Assembly: GCF_004027225.2 (NCBI RefSeq)
Contig: NC_044277.2
Span: 73,533,900-73,597,899 of the forward strand
DNA length: 64,000 bases
Direction of reading: 5' to 3'
DNA from: Strigops habroptila
Taxonomy: Eukaryota > Chordata > Aves > Psittaciformes > Psittacidae
The notes under the pieces are model-generated. The model saw only the letters and a program-made list of their open reading frames with translations, did not search any database and was not told the DNA's origin. How positions within the stretch are numbered: the first letter of the stretch is position 1; each line of letters opens with the position of its first letter. Shown here piece after piece: positions 1 through 13,800 of the stretch. Made by a program: the position numbers and the translations under genes.

Positions 1-3000
1 CAAGAGTACTTGTGCATTCCTCACAGTATAGAATATACTGTTAAAGGCATCATCCTTCAAAACCCATGAAAAAATAAAGTAAATACATTTCTTGGAGTAA
101 TGGGAAATTGATAGTGTCTTTGGCCTGTTTTTCACACCGAGTGCCACCTTTTGGTAAATGAGTATTTGCTGTATAGCAAAAAGTACACTGAAAGCTTTGC
201 CTAGAAATACAAGACTAAAAAAGCTTTGCATCATACTCTACCATCACGCCATACTTTTCTGAGGAGTTCCAGCTTTCGCTATTTAACAGTGGGCTATTTA
301 ACAGATTTATGAAGTTATGAAAGTGAAATCCAGGTCTGTGCAGTCTAAATCCATTAAATCCCTGTGTTGCCATTTCCCATTATCTGGGCTCTTCTGAAAG
401 CCTTGTGCCAGCCGAGAAGACACATGAGGGAACAACACTTAGAAGGAATTTAAATGAACCTGGAGCAGAAGAGAGGAGGGAGAGGTGGCGGCAGCAACCC
501 AGCAGCAGCAAGTCAAACAAAGCCAAGTTCCAATTTAACAGTGTTAATCTCCCACTAGTTATTTAAAAATCACATTCATGTATGCATATGAATCTTCTTA
601 GACAATTGTGGGTTTGCACAGACCCAAAATAGCCAGGGAAGAGCATAAGAAAGCAGGATTTCCTTCACTCATGGCCTGAAGGTCTCTCCCCTGTGCCAGA
701 GCAGGCATGCCAGTCATGTCACAGTTATCAAACCCAGACATGTGATAATAAAGCTTATAAAATGAGTATGAGATGCCCTGAGCACGCGTTCATAAATGCA
801 TTAGAAGAATAACAGATATGTCACCACTTCTAGTCTGGGCAAGATTGCTTTTTAATTAGTCCATGCAGTATTCAAGCATCAGCTTGTCTCTGTTCCTTTG
901 AACTTGTCCAGAAACATAGCTGAGGCAAGCGATGTTTGGATGGGATTGTAAAAACTTCCTGGGCACCAAGAGAGATTCATGAGTGAGCATGAAGCAGAAG
1001 GTGTGGGGACACCACAGCCAGCTGAGACCAAACCCTGCCACAGGCTGGAGGAAACGCAACCCCTTCTCATCTAATTTATACAAAGTTGTTGAACTAAATA
1101 TAAAAGTTAATACTGTGGTGAGTACAGTAGTCAGCCACAGCATGGCACGACAGCTTGTCCTTGAGTGTGGCAGCACTGGGACAGATGGGACAGGCCCACA
1201 TGCTTTGCACTGCTGTCTCTGAATGACTCCAGTCCAATAGGTTTTGCTTATAAGTCCCTCCTCCTACCCCTTAGTTCATGTTTTTGCAGAAACTTTCTTT
1301 TTCCGTCTCCCTTTCTTTTCTCCCTTGTTGTTCTCGATGGGAAAGGCTGTGAAGCCAGAAGTCTCCCCCAAACCTGCACTGACCACATTGATGCTATGCC
1401 CCAACCAAGTCCAGAGGATGCTGTCAGCAAGCTGCACTGGGATAGAAGATTTGCTCTTAAGAAGCATTTCTGTTAAGTTTGCAGAGTAAAACCAAGTTCA
1501 GTTCTCCTTTTACACTTGAAGAGCTTTTGCTGCACAGCTGATGGAAAGCAAAAAGCCTTCAGCTGTGTTGTTATTAATGCCAGCAAATATGGTTGAAAAT
1601 ACACAGGGCTCATATTCATTGCTCATAGCTTATAGTACCCATTAAAACTATAATGCTATCAAAGTAATATTCTCCATTTACATCAGCTCTAGCATTTTGA
1701 GTACATATTATAAGCTATCAAAATGCAGTGGCCCATAAGGAATACAAAGGTGTCATCTTTATTTAGACACCTTTCAGAATAGCAGTGCTAGGTCACTAAT
1801 GCTATTTAGAATTGCTTTTCAGGGTAATTGGTACCTCTCTTCTTCCTGAAGTGCTGTGCTTTAATCTTTTCACTCTATAATCTCAGCTCCTTACAAACAG
1901 CCACAGAAATATTGTCTTTTCAGAACACAAAGGACAATAAATCAGGAGTGAAGTTCCTGCTTGATTCTAGCTATTAAAAGCATTTCAAAGTATCTCCAGG
2001 CTGAGCAGATATCATGACTATTGCTTGTTTGATTATAGGCAAAGCAACACCTCCGTAAAGGAGAAACTGCAGAGCAGAAACGCTAGGACTGCTTTTGTAA
2101 ATTAGCATGGGGTTTATATCATTCCTCAGAGAATGGCTGTGGGAGGGCTTATGTTTCTTTCTCTTGAAACAGATTGTACACTCATTATTAGGAATTGCAA
2201 AATTAGGATATATGCCCCTAGGTATTAAAATCAGGTAATACTGAATTATACCATATATATGTAGACCTGTGTGTTACAATAGTGATTTTTTTCCCCGTTC
2301 CTATCTAGTAAGCTAATTTACTCTGAAGCATTTTGTTCAATTGTTTTCAAAATAACTCAGGTTTTCACTCATAGCATCTTTTCTTCTAAACTTGCTATTC
2401 CAGTAAGAAGCACTCCACAGACATGTGCTGCTTCTTCCAAGGAGCTCTGTTGAATTCCAGTCCCCTGTTTTTGAAATCATGGGGCCTACACAATGACAGG
2501 CTGGTGTCACATTTTGCGTGACAAATTGCATTTCACTCCCCGAAGCCAGGGCTTTACAACACATTTGTAAGTCAGCAAAAAAGCCCAGAAACCAACCTTA
2601 AAAAAGTGCCTTAGTAGCCATCAAACTGCAGAACTGAAGATGGCACATAGGCATTTAGCACTGACATTTCCCTGCAGAGGAAACACAACTCATACAAAGC
2701 AACGGATCTGCCTGCAAGTCTTCTCCACCATTTTTCAGGTTGATGTGCCTTACAGTGTTTGAGAAGAGAGATGTTTGGAGGTCCCTACCTCATAGAAAAT
2801 ACCTAGTTTGACACTCCAGTCCTGCAAAATAAATCTGAAGTTATCTTCAGTGATACTCACCAAGGAATTAAGGTAACAGGACTCTTGTAAGCACATAGTA
2901 GAAATCCTCTGAAAGATCAGTCGCCTGCATGGGATGGGAAAATAACCTGCCTTGAAGGAACCTACATCTGTAGGAATCCTAAATCTCCCAGGAGAGATCT

Positions 3001-6000
3001 GTTCAAATGCCATTGGTAACCTTTTCTGTACCTTCAAGGTATAGATTCTGCCTTTGAAGATTCTGCCTTTTAACCTGCTCCCACTGAGCAAATTAATACC
3101 TGTTGCAAGGGACTGACCACCAGAGTGACGCATGCTGCGCACAATGGCAGCCAGAAAAAACCCTGTGTTCATAAACAAAGTAAATGTACTAAACTACAAG
3201 AGAGGAGTATTAGGAGTCATGATAAAACGTCAGATCCCCCTCTATACTTTCTATAAATATTTATCTTAGCATCAATTGGCTAATGGTGAACCAGCAATTA
3301 GCATGCAAAGTAGAGCTCCTGTACTATGAAGTATAGGTTTCCAGTGCGTATGTTGTAGGAGCTATTTGGCACAGCAAAAAGCAAGGCTGTGTGTTTAACA
3401 AATGGCCTCATAATAAGCTCAGTTGAAAGGCTTATTTAAGGCTTCAGCCTTTCATTCCAGACCCCTCCAGCTGTCAAAATTGTCATATCAGCAGTAGGCT
3501 AATGTTTATTATGTTCTGGGTGATAAATCAGGCCCTAAAAGAGAATTTTTGCATTTGATATTCATTATCTTTTATCCAGAGAGTAGGAATTAGGTAAGGA
3601 ATTAGCACAAAAAGATTTTACAGTGAAAAGCTGCCTGAAAAAAGGATGTTAAAGGTGTTTAGCCAAACTGTGTGTTCCAAGGAATCTGATCTCACGTTGC
3701 TTAATGTCTCTGGGATGAACAAAATGTTATATCTTAGTTTCTGCAATTGACTGTTCTCTCTCTTTGTAGGCACACACACACTAGAATATTGATTAGGTCT
3801 CTGTTCAACTAGAATATGTCTCAGTTCCATGTTCTGCATAAGCATACACTCAGTGCTGGCTTTTGCAGCAAGGAGAGATAATACATATTTCTTTATGTTG
3901 AACCTTCTAGGTTAAAAGAACCGTGATTTTGTCAAAATACGTTTCATTTGCAGATTTTCCACATCTGAAGGTCTCTCCCATGCAAAAAGATTCAAGGACA
4001 TGTAAATTTACAAATCAAAGATTTGTACTTTCAGTATACAATTAGACAGTGGAAATTGAAGTCACTGAACAGCATAAGAAATGGTCAGTATCCAGTTCTG
4101 AAACAATAGCTTAGTTTCTTTTCTCTCATCATCTTCTAACAACAGTTTTACAGAGCACAACTGAATCCACTTCTGTGCTGATCCACTTACTATTCTAGTT
4201 TTAATACTTGAGGGTTTACTGATTTAGTCACAGCTCCTGCTTACTGCAGATTTAAATACATCAAAAATAAAATGAAGTGCACAACACTGCAGCAGCACGT
4301 GCCCCAGTCTGCTGGTCTTACAAGAAGCAAAGCTACACGACCTTAAGCATCCTTAGAGTTCCCCTCCACCTTGTTACAAACCCAGCCGACCCACCCTGCC
4401 GCTGGGGACAGACCTGCCTGGAGCAGCGGCTTGGAGCTGAAAACCAGAGCTCCACTTAGCCCATGCTTCTATGATACTTCAACAACAGACGCCAAGACAA
4501 CAGAGGAAGGTGAAAAAGACCAGGTCCATGTCTGCTCTGTCCTGCCAGCTTGGGACTACTATCCCTACCATTGTCCCCCACCTTCTGGGCCTTCCCTGGC
4601 AGCTGAAGGCTTGCCTCCCTTCATCATGAACCACTTCTTCTCTGGCTCTCCCTTTGCTCCTTGATCTTGATTGGCATTAGGAGTTTCTTTGCAGGAATCT
4701 GCTGTCCATGCTCCTGTTTGTGAAAATCCGCTCCAAATTCACAGAAACAATCATGGATTAGAACAGCTTTTTAAAGAAACCATGAGGTCAGCAGAACTTA
4801 AGCAAAAGTTAACCCTCACTGCAGACTGATACATCACTTGAAAAATGAAATGGAGCCTAGGATTAGGTGTACCTGACTTTAGAAATAAAGCTATTTTTTA
4901 AATACTAAGCAAAGTGTTTAGATAAATAAAGTAGGTTCACAAGGAAGTACAAAACTGATGCCTCCCTTCCTTCCGGCCCAAACACTGTCACACTGGTGCA
5001 ATTTTACTCAGAAAGGAATTGACTGTATCTGTGGTTTCAGTCATGTCTGAAACATGGTGAGGTACTAGTTATTTCAAGTTGCTGGCAGCATGCACAGATT
5101 AGTAGCTAACTTTCGCTTTTCATTTTAACTAAATGTGCTGCTCTGTATTTCCAGAGACATGCTGGTTTAAGAGGGAAGCCAGGTTAGTTGCTGTGCTCTC
5201 CAGTGCACTTGCTCCTCACTATGTAAGAAAGTGATTATCCTTAACGTAGTATCAGACACCCATTGACACCTGAGACAGCCCAACAAAAACAGCTTCAGAG
5301 ACATTATTTTACATACCTTCATAACCTGCTGCTTATTTGTCAGCCAGAAAGAACGACAAACAACATTTTGCTGAACAAGCATTAGTTCCAACAATGTGAG
5401 AATACACCAATGGAAGCACACGTCCTTACTGTCGGCTACAGACAGCTCGTTAACAGCTAAACAGTTTTTATAATCCTTAAAATCACTGTGGATTACAAAT
5501 GCTTTTCTTTCGCTAAAGCCAGGAGTGACCTACAGAACGCCAGCTTCTCTGGTTTTCTAAAAACAGCTCCAACACAAGCTGGGCTGCAGAGATTATATTA
5601 TAGGGCTTCTTTCAAGGTCACTTGCAAGATCTGCGCTTGCAATGGCTTTAGTAGCTGTGTTTCAGTTTTGTCCCTGGCAGCGTTGGAAGTGTGTTTTGCA
5701 AAAAACCATCAGCATCCATGCACGCCTGTCAGCTCCAAGCAGTAATGAATTACATTCTCACAAAAAGGTATTGCATTCTTTTCTTGCCTCAGATCAGCAC
5801 CCTGAAGGGAAGGGAGTCTTTGCAATGGAACTGACTTCTTTGTTCGCAGAGACCTTTGTAAAATACAGCCCATTCCACCTCTCCTCTTGGGCTTCTCTTC
5901 CTAAATACCAGTGCTACCATTTCATAAGAAGACTCAAAAATCAGTATACACAAGAAGAAGTCTCTTTCCTGATGGAGGATAAGGAAAAATGACAAATATG

Positions 6001-7041
6001 TATTCTCGAACGAGACCCAAGAACACAGCAACAAGCAAAATACAAACCTCCACCTTCCTAAGACAAGTGTGCATGCCAGAGGTGTGATAGAGAAATTCTG
6101 ATGAAAGGAAGAATTCTTCAGGAAAGCAAATCAGGTACTTAATAATCACCTTTACTAACTTAACATAATACAATCACGCACAGCACTTACCAAAGGCTAC
6201 AGCTAGAGGGCAGGGTTATTTTACCCATCTGTTGAAGAAATCTGATGAAGATTTCCCACTGTAGACCTGATTCAGTTTCTTCTCATCGTGGCTCCTCCAG
6301 TCACTATGACCTGCATTCCTCTTTTACTGACACAGCAGATAATGTTCGCTGGAACCAGTTACATTTAAATGTCTTTACCTTGTGAGGAAGGAGGTTTGTG
6401 TGGAAAAAAAAATTCAATTAAAACAGAGATTTGACTTCTTAATTCTTTATATCATTGCAGCACCTGACCAGCAACATCTCTCCCCCCTGTAAAATTAACT
6501 GTACCATTACTGACATTCCCACACTTTCTAAAATGCAATTAATGTATCTTAATTCTACAGCTGAAGGCATTGGCCTAGAGTTAAGTCTAATTTTAACTTG
6601 ATATACCCAGATCTGAAGGGTACATGAGAAGTAGCTTATAAAACCCACTTCTCTCTCCTTCCTGAAGATGGTGAGTATTCAGAATAAAGTTATTCCAAAG
6701 GGACAAAAATGTATGTCCAATCCATGCCCTTCACCTTTGCATGAAACAGATTGCTCTGAGTAATTTGCTAAACAGCCAGGAGCATGTGATGATCATATTA
6801 CCACAAATAAAGGTGCAAGACTCACGTTTCAAGACATCTGATGACAAGAGCTAACCATACTATTGAAACTAGAAGGAAATAATTTCTAACTACTAACAAC
6901 ATTTGCAATGCTGCTGATAGCATGGCCATGAAACTTGGAATAATTATGGACAACTCAATCAACAGCATGCCAGACATCACGTACATGTATTTTCCCCAAT
7001 TTTAATGAAATAAGGTATTTTTTTGAATAATGTTGTACAAA
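1..7041. other. Left flank, no gene recognised
   Basis: AT-rich unique-looking sequence lies beyond the DAP 3' end. I see no CR1, LTR or splice-supported exon here. In mammals ANKRD33B lies on this side of DAP in the convergent orientation, so part of this could be its distal region, but nothing in the sequence identifies it. A plus-strand AATAAA at 73-78 followed by T/G-rich sequence could be a poly(A) site. Open frames of 142 codons (3178-2750, minus) and 106 codons (1176-856, minus) have no recognised similarity. A 15-bp direct repeat lies at 3043-3070. Confidence 0.6.
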
Positions 7042-7388
7042 AAGGAGGTGCAGGGGGGACCTTATCACTCTCTACATCTATGTGAAAGGAGGTTGTAGTG
7101 AGGTGGCTGTTGGTCTCTTCTCCCAGGTAACAAGCCACAGAACAAGCAGAAATGGCCTCAAGTTGCACCAGGGGAGGTTTAGGTTGGATATGAGGAAAAA
7201 TTTTTTCCACAGAAAGGGTTGTCAAGCACCAGAACACGCTGCCAAGGGAAGTGGTGGAGTCACCACCCCTGGAGGTATTTAAAAGATGTGGAGATGTGAT
7301 TTAGTGAGGGACTTGGCAGTATTAGGTTTGGGGTTGGATTTGATGATCTTAAAGGTCTTTTCCAGCCTAAATGACTCTATGATTATGA
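7042..7388 (+). repeat. CR1 LINE 3' fragment, plus strand
   Basis: The sequence runs from the CR1 'ggaggtgcaggggggacctta' motif, through 'agttgcaccaggggaggtttaggttggat', to the 3' end 'ctaaatgactctatgattatga'. It is 5'-truncated, as is usual for CR1. It lies left of the proposed DAP poly(A) sites and is therefore probably intergenic. Confidence 0.93.
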
Positions 7389-8002
7389 GTGCAGTGTCTA
7401 AGGATGTAACACTGCAATAGTGCCAGGGCAGTGAATCTATCATACCTGCACTTTATCACATGTATTTGCTGTATTATATACACATTACACATTTACTAAA
7501 TACAGGATGCCCAAAGTATCAGAAAGCTTCCAGAAGCACTGCAGCTATTTCTCCGAACTCTTTTGTGAATCACTTATGGCATGCACTATGTAATGTTAAT
7601 TGCAGCTTTATGAGAAGCTTGCCACCTCTTCTGATTACAATACTCTTTTTTCTGAAAGAATATTATAACTTGAAAAGCAAAGGAAAATGTTAGATTTCAT
7701 TTCCTTTATCAGACTGATTTATTACCAGGCTTAGATTCAATAGCTTCACAAAGATCAAGTGAGGATCTCCAATTTCACAGTGTAAAACAGCAATCCCCAT
7801 TCTAGCTGGTAGCATCTAGTTTCTATTTTAAATGAGACTGGACTATCCAACACAGCTCATCCACTGTGTCATAAGAATTCCTAATAAATTTCACTATTTA
7901 TAAAATGTTGATTAGTCATGAAGCGTTCTGTAATAAAATCTCATAAACCCCACAAAACTGCACCTTGCTGCTTTACATTGTACTTACAGAAAAAAAAAAG
8001 AG
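7389..8002. other. Short spacer between CR1 and proposed DAP 3' end
   Basis: AT-rich sequence with no gene, repeat family or RNA gene that I recognise. It would be just past the DAP poly(A) site. Confidence 0.5.
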
Positions 8003-8022
8003 CTCAATGTACAACTTCGTGC

Positions 8023-8028
8023 TTTATT
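8023..8028 (-). terminator. DAP: Candidate distal poly(A) signal of DAP
   Basis: On the minus strand the sequence reads AATAATAAAGCACG. It is followed about 20 nt later by a run of about ten U residues (minus-strand 7999-7990) and then CTGTAAG. An AATAAA followed by a U-rich downstream element at this distance is the standard vertebrate cleavage/polyadenylation arrangement. Cleavage would fall near 8005. This is an inference from layout only. Confidence 0.5.
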
Positions 8029-8182
8029 ATTGCATTATTGCCACACTTACAATTACAGAAAATTTCTTTTGCAATCATTTCAAGGTAACATCTGAACACC
8101 TCCTGTGCTTGTATGTTAGTGTAACATATTTTAAAAGCACCAATAACCACCAGAAGGAAACCCAAATCACCAGTTATGATTC

Positions 8183-8188
8183 TTTATT
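8183..8188 (-). terminator. DAP: Candidate alternative poly(A) signal of DAP
   Basis: The minus strand reads CCAAAATAAAGAATC. It is followed within 20-50 nt by GU-rich sequence (TGGTGATTTGGGTTTCC, then CTGGTGGTTATTGG). This is as well formed as the signal 160 bp downstream, so the two may be used in tandem. Confidence 0.4.
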
Positions 8189-10697
8189 TTGGACAAGGTA
8201 ATGCTTAGGTAAGGACACCTATGTATAAACATGGATACCTCCCAACAATATACAATATGCTTTCATACAGAGACATTTTCTAACCATATAGGAATTCCTG
8301 CACTCTAGAAGCCACTAAAGCTATCTTGAAAGCCATACTAGATTGTACAAACTTATATATCCCTTTAAGTAATCAAAGACAAAATTCAGGTGTTCTCTAT
8401 ACATGGCGTAGATATTGTATTAACAACCAGGAGCAGTAGTTTGTAATCCAAAGGCATCCACGTTCATAACTTTAGTATTAGAATGGAAATGTGGTGTTGC
8501 TTTCAGAAGCATTTCTACCAGCTATTAGTAGACACAGAGTAGAGGTACCCAGCCACATCTAATTGCGTCCTTCTACACTGAGGTATGTTTAGTTTTCCAC
8601 TGCAGTCAGAGCCAAGAATGATCCAGCTCATCTTGAAAGACATTTCCATTTGGTCCAAGACGCCATACCTAAACTCTACTGACTGTCCTGACTACATCAC
8701 CATTGACTACAGCTGGAGACTAGACACTACTTCAGATGTAGGCACAGGACGAGGAGAGCTGAATCCCATCCAGCTCACTCTCAAGCCAGTAGCTACCAGT
8801 ACCAAGCAACTGTGATGACCTGCTTCATTGCTGGCGCAGCATGCTGGCAGCTACTGGCTGCACCATCGAGATGCCACTGCTTTCAGCCCTGAATCTGCAA
8901 ACATCCCTGCCGGCAAATTACCTCATGCAGATATTCCGAGAGGCTCAACAATGTTACCCTTATGAATGAGTTACTCATGTGTGAATCACTTATACACTCA
9001 TGAGCAGCTACAAACAAGGCCTCAGATGTACCGTCATCAGAAACAGAAAGCATATTTTTAAAATGATGCATATTCTAATACAGAATAATTCTTATAAACA
9101 ACGCTCGTTCCTTAAGGCAAGTACAGTTATCTAATTAAATTGGTAATAAGGATTGCACATACAGACTGTACATCCTTCCTTGGGTGTAGAATAAATATAT
9201 CCATGCATATACTTTGCAAAACATCATTTCCATTTCAAGGCTATGGAGAGAAAAAAATGCCAAGTCCCTCTCGCCCACATGAAGTGAGTTATTCCACTTG
9301 TGAAATGGGCCATGACTGTTGTTGTTTTAAAACAGCTATTCAGGGAATAATTATTTAATCTGCAGAAATTTTATAAAAATAATATTTTTAAAACTCTCCT
9401 CACTGGTTTTCTGTATTATTTTATTTTAAACATAAACAAACTAGGTAAAGGCCCAGGTGACCTCAAACTTTCATTGATTTGCCAGGCGAATGTCTGCAGC
9501 ACTATCTCTGGTACACTTTTTTTACATTACTAGACATTTCACAAACCTAGAGGGTTTTAAAGGCTCTACTGTATTTATAGTCAGTTAAAAACAAAAGAAC
9601 ACTTTAAAAAAGTAGATAGAATGTTTAAAAACACAATTTTTCTGGGTTTTAGAGAGATGAGCTTCAGAAGGAAAATGACAGAAGTGATTTTGAACTCTGT
9701 AACCAAACGATTTAATTATGTGGCCAAAACTAATCTGATTGGTCTATTTGAAAATTAGCTTTTATTCCCTCTTATCACTACCGTTCTTAAAAACCCATGA
9801 TGAACAACAGAAGTTGGGTCATAAAATATAACACATTTACTAATGTAAAAAAGTGATCTCAAACTGTAAGTCAAAAAAGAATACAGATTTTCCACCAGTT
9901 TAAGTTCAATTCTGGAGGGTCCTGAGCTCCTTCAGCTTGTTACTGGGATTAAGAAATCATTACCTCATAAAAATGCAGCCCTCAATGAGATCCAGGAGAT
10001 CACAAATCAGTTACCTACAGCAGCAGTATTCTTGTAACTCTGATGTCTCTCTCCTTTCCATTCCCACAGACCTCCAAATGGAAGAACCTCAGCAGTGCTG
10101 TGTGACTGCAAAGAGGTGTAAAGAAGATTCAGCTGGATTTTTGCCCACTTGTGAACATTTTGGGGCCCTTCTACCATCTCACTAGTTGGAATCAGAGGGC
10201 ATAGCCATTGGGGTATAACACTGTAGGATACTGGAGACTGCAAGGGTTCTACATAAGCAAGACAACCACCTATTTCTGTCTTAACATACACAAACTCCCT
10301 CCAGATATTACAGATACCAGTACAAAAGGGCTATTCTTCCTTACCGGCTTAACGTAAAAGCTACATTAACTATCTGCTATTGCAATGCCACACCTAAAAG
10401 TACAAGTTTTAAGCTCATTAATCATATTATCCATACTGAAGTTTTATCTTGGCAATAAGAAAAATCTTATAAAAACCCCACCCCTAATCAGCAAATACTT
10501 AATAGAGAATTTCCCATCTGGGATAACAAATGAACAATGTCTTCATTCTTATTAACCCTTGAGAATTAAAGTAAAAGAAACAGCATATTATTTTAGAGGT
10601 CAATTTAACTGATTTGACAGTGTGAATCCTAAAGGGTTTTCATCTTCTCTTGAAAACTTATTCACTCTTGTCAGTTTGGCTGAGATTGAGAGAGAGC

Positions 10698-10817
10698 TCA
10701 CTTGCGAGGCTGGTGGATGTGCTGTTTGACATGCTGTGGGGGAGGAAGCTTTTCCACAGAAGGATGTGGTTTCTGATGAGCTACCTGAGCCGCTGCTGGA
10801 GGGAAGTCCTTATCACC
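10698..10817 (-). CDS. DAP: DAP coding exon 4 (terminal, 120 nt with stop)
   Basis: The acceptor is preceded by a long pyrimidine tract and reads TTTGAACAG|GGTGAT. The exon encodes [18 protein letters not shown], then [13 protein letters not shown], then QHIHQPRK and TGA at 10700-10698. The first 18 residues match human exactly. The tail is two residues longer than in human and is rearranged around prolines, but it keeps the basic QPRK end. The 3'UTR follows directly to the left. The plus-strand open frame over 10650-10904 is only the antisense shadow of this exon. Confidence 0.97.
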   Translation of the reverse strand, partial: GDKDFPPAAAQVAHQKPHPSVEKLPPPQHVKQHIHQPRK

Positions 10818-13800
10818 CTGTTCAAAGAACACACCAGGAAAAATGTAAGAAAACTTAAAAGTGTACTTTCCAGTTCAAATGTATGTAAGTTTTTAGGAAT
10901 GTGAAAAGCAGATGGAAAATAATGTTGCATGTTACTCTGGAGCCCCCCTGTACACATCCTATCTTGCCATTCTTTCAGCCAACTTCAAAATTTCTCTTAC
11001 TCAAGTTTCACTTCTTCCAATTACAGACACCATCCAAGAGCACAGTATCTATCTTAAAGTGACCCAAGGGAAAAAAACCCCAACATTCCTATCTTCAACA
11101 CTTAATAGCTCCTCATGCTAAGTCACTTTCAGTGGTTCTGTATGGTCGGATCTCCTTAACCTGTTTGGTTTCCACAAAGCAACCAGAAAAGAGGAAATTA
11201 TTTTACAAGGTTAGGCAGTGTGAAAAAAAAACATGCACAATGAAACCTATGTAGGAATACCAGTTCTGTAGGAAGAAAGGCAGGATCTAAACAGACTTTT
11301 GACTCAAATCTTAGGGGTGGCTGGCTTTTCGTAATCATAGAATGCTTTAGGTTGGAAGGGACCTTAACGATCATCTAGTTCCAACCCTGCTGCCATGAGC
11401 AAGGACACTTTCCACAAGTTTTAAGTTTAACATGCACCAGCTCTGCTGGTGTTAGTTTTCACATGCTGCTGCTGGGCAGGCTCAGTGCACGTGTAACCCT
11501 TACACCACCTCTTTACAACTGTCATTTCCAGGGGCAGTCCCATCAGGTTTTCAAAAAGCAATGGGAAACAACTACTAGAGCATTCAGTGACAGGGAAGGA
11601 CAACAGCACCACAACTTGCCTCTTTAGAAATTGGGCAAACATATCATAAGCCAAAAGCTCCCTCCATTCCATCGGCTCACGGGGGAACAACCTTACACAG
11701 AGGTATTTTGTACAAAGCTGACATCTCAGATGACCTGTTTCACACCTGACCCCATTTCAATCTACTCCGAATTCTTTCTGTTCTGACACAACTTTTTAAA
11801 ATCTTGATCATTAGGTTAACTTCTTCCATTTTTTTTTCTCTACTCCAGTTGCTTTCAAAGATCTCCTCTTTTCAGACTTGACATTTCCTACCTTTTTTCT
11901 CCCTGATGCTGCTGTTTGTCTTTTCCATACCTCTCTGACCCCTCATATTTTGTTGTCTCAAAACCAGTGGTGTGAATGCAGCTCTTCTATGACTTGTGGG
12001 TAATGTAACAGTTAGGCAGATGACAGAGTTAGTCTGTAAATGTTAGCAGGAAATGCCTGTCTTAGAATCAAAGTATCACAGAATAATTGAGGTTGGAAGG
12101 GACCTCAGGATGTCTCTAGCCAAACCTCCTGCTCAAAGCAGAGTTAGTGGTGGAATCAGACCAACTTACTCAAGGTTTTTATCTAATCTGATTGTGAAAA
12201 CCTATCGGGACCAAGACTGAATAGCTCCTCCAGGCAACCTGCTTCACTGCCTGAATTTCCTCACAGTGAAAAAGTTCATTTTTTATGCCTGGTCAGGCCC
12301 TTCCATTTCAGTTTGTGTCTGTTATCTCTTGTCTGCCTGTCATGCACCACTCCAAAGAGCCTGGCTCCATCTTCTTGGTAATTACCATAAGATGTTGTGG
12401 TAGTGTTAGCATCTTGTATGTGGAATGTGGAAAGGCCGCTGTTAGGTACTCCTGAACCTCTCTCTTCTTCATGCTGAGCGAGGCCTGTTCCCTCAGCCTG
12501 TCCTCCCACAGGGCATGTGCTCCAGCCCCTGACCACCTTGGTGGCCCTCCAGTGAACTTGATCTGGTTCATCATCACCTTTCATACACTGGGTGTCCAAA
12601 ACTGCATGAACTATGCCATAAGCGGTCTAAAGAGTGCCAAGCAGAGGGGGATAATCCCTTCCTTCTAACTACCAGCTACTTTCCTGTTAACACAGACCAG
12701 GATGTTGTTGGCTTTCTTGCTGTCTCACATGCATCTGGCTCATGTCCAGATACTGCCTGCCATTCTTCCAGCCTGTCCAGGTCCCTCTGAGTAGCAGCCC
12801 TGCCCTCAAACTTATGAACTGTTCCTCTCGATTTGGTGCCATCCACAAACCTGATGAGGAGCCTTCTGTCTGATAAAGACATTAAACAGGACAGGTGATA
12901 GTATATAAACCTCTACTTGACACTGATGAGAAGTTTCATACCAGGAAACTTGAGAATATAACTGAAAAATTACTCTGGGTTCAAAAGCACATTTCTAGAT
13001 TTTGTTATTACCTAGAGAAGAAATTTTTGTACATATTTGGGAACTGTTAAGTCTCAGAAAATGATAGAACAATTTTGCTCTTCACAGGTTAATACACCAA
13101 CTTGTAGCTGACAGCCTACTAAGGATAAATATAGTACCCTGTTAGGTAATTGATTATCTAAAGAAGAGCTGAGTTATAAAATTAAGAGAATAGTTTCTTC
13201 CCGTTTTGAATCTTTTGCATGCCTACTAAATTGGGAGCCTGTATTTTTTATGTCTAAGATTTCGTAAGTCACTCATAAAAAAACCCCCACTATTCTACAA
13301 CTGTTAAAGTGCTATCAAAGTTACTAAACATTAAGGCAATAGTTAGTTACAAGGAATTAGGCATGTAAATGCCTAAATAGGTATCCACCTTGGTGCAGAT
13401 GGAGGTCCAGGAAATACAGCACTGCCTGTCTGCTATCCCTATGGGCTAGGGAAAATGGCATCAGCTTGCTCTTTCCACTTACATGATCTGACACAACCAC
13501 AGCATCTTACAGTAAACCACACTGCACACCCCAGTGATGTAAGGCTATCATGCTAAAGGTGGCCATCATATAAAGCCATGATAAAAACCCTGTCACAACA
13601 CACAAGGCATGAATTACTGATCATGAAATTAATGGCTAGTTAATACTAATTATTTAGCTCATGTATTTCCAGGTCCTAGAAATCCAGGGAATAACATCTT
13701 GAATCCCATGTACTTCGAGGCACAAATGGCAGCTGAAACATGTATGTTCAAGCACATATCCTTACAGGCAAGAGTGTCACTCACCATCACAGATCAAGCT

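Larger units (their letters stand above)
8003..10697 (-). other. DAP: DAP 3' untranslated region (left end estimated)
   Basis: Sequence downstream of the TGA contains no splice-supported coding sequence and is AT-rich. Human DAP mRNA is about 2.4 kb with a long 3'UTR, so a UTR of 2.5-2.7 kb is reasonable. The end is set by the AATAAA at 8028-8023 and its downstream U-rich element. Earlier AATAAA hexamers occur at 9766-9761 and 9425-9420 and could give shorter forms. Short open frames such as 8585-8815 on the plus strand are not credible genes. The exact end needs transcript data. Confidence 0.6.

Noticed and set aside
856..1476. Overlapping 103-106 codon frames on both strands
   Set aside because: The minus-strand frame has one hydrophobic stretch resembling a membrane segment, but there is no recognised family, start context or poly(A) arrangement. 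Chance is likely.
10650..10904. 84-codon plus-strand frame
   Set aside because: It is the antisense shadow of DAP exon 4, which is confirmed by family similarity and splice sites.
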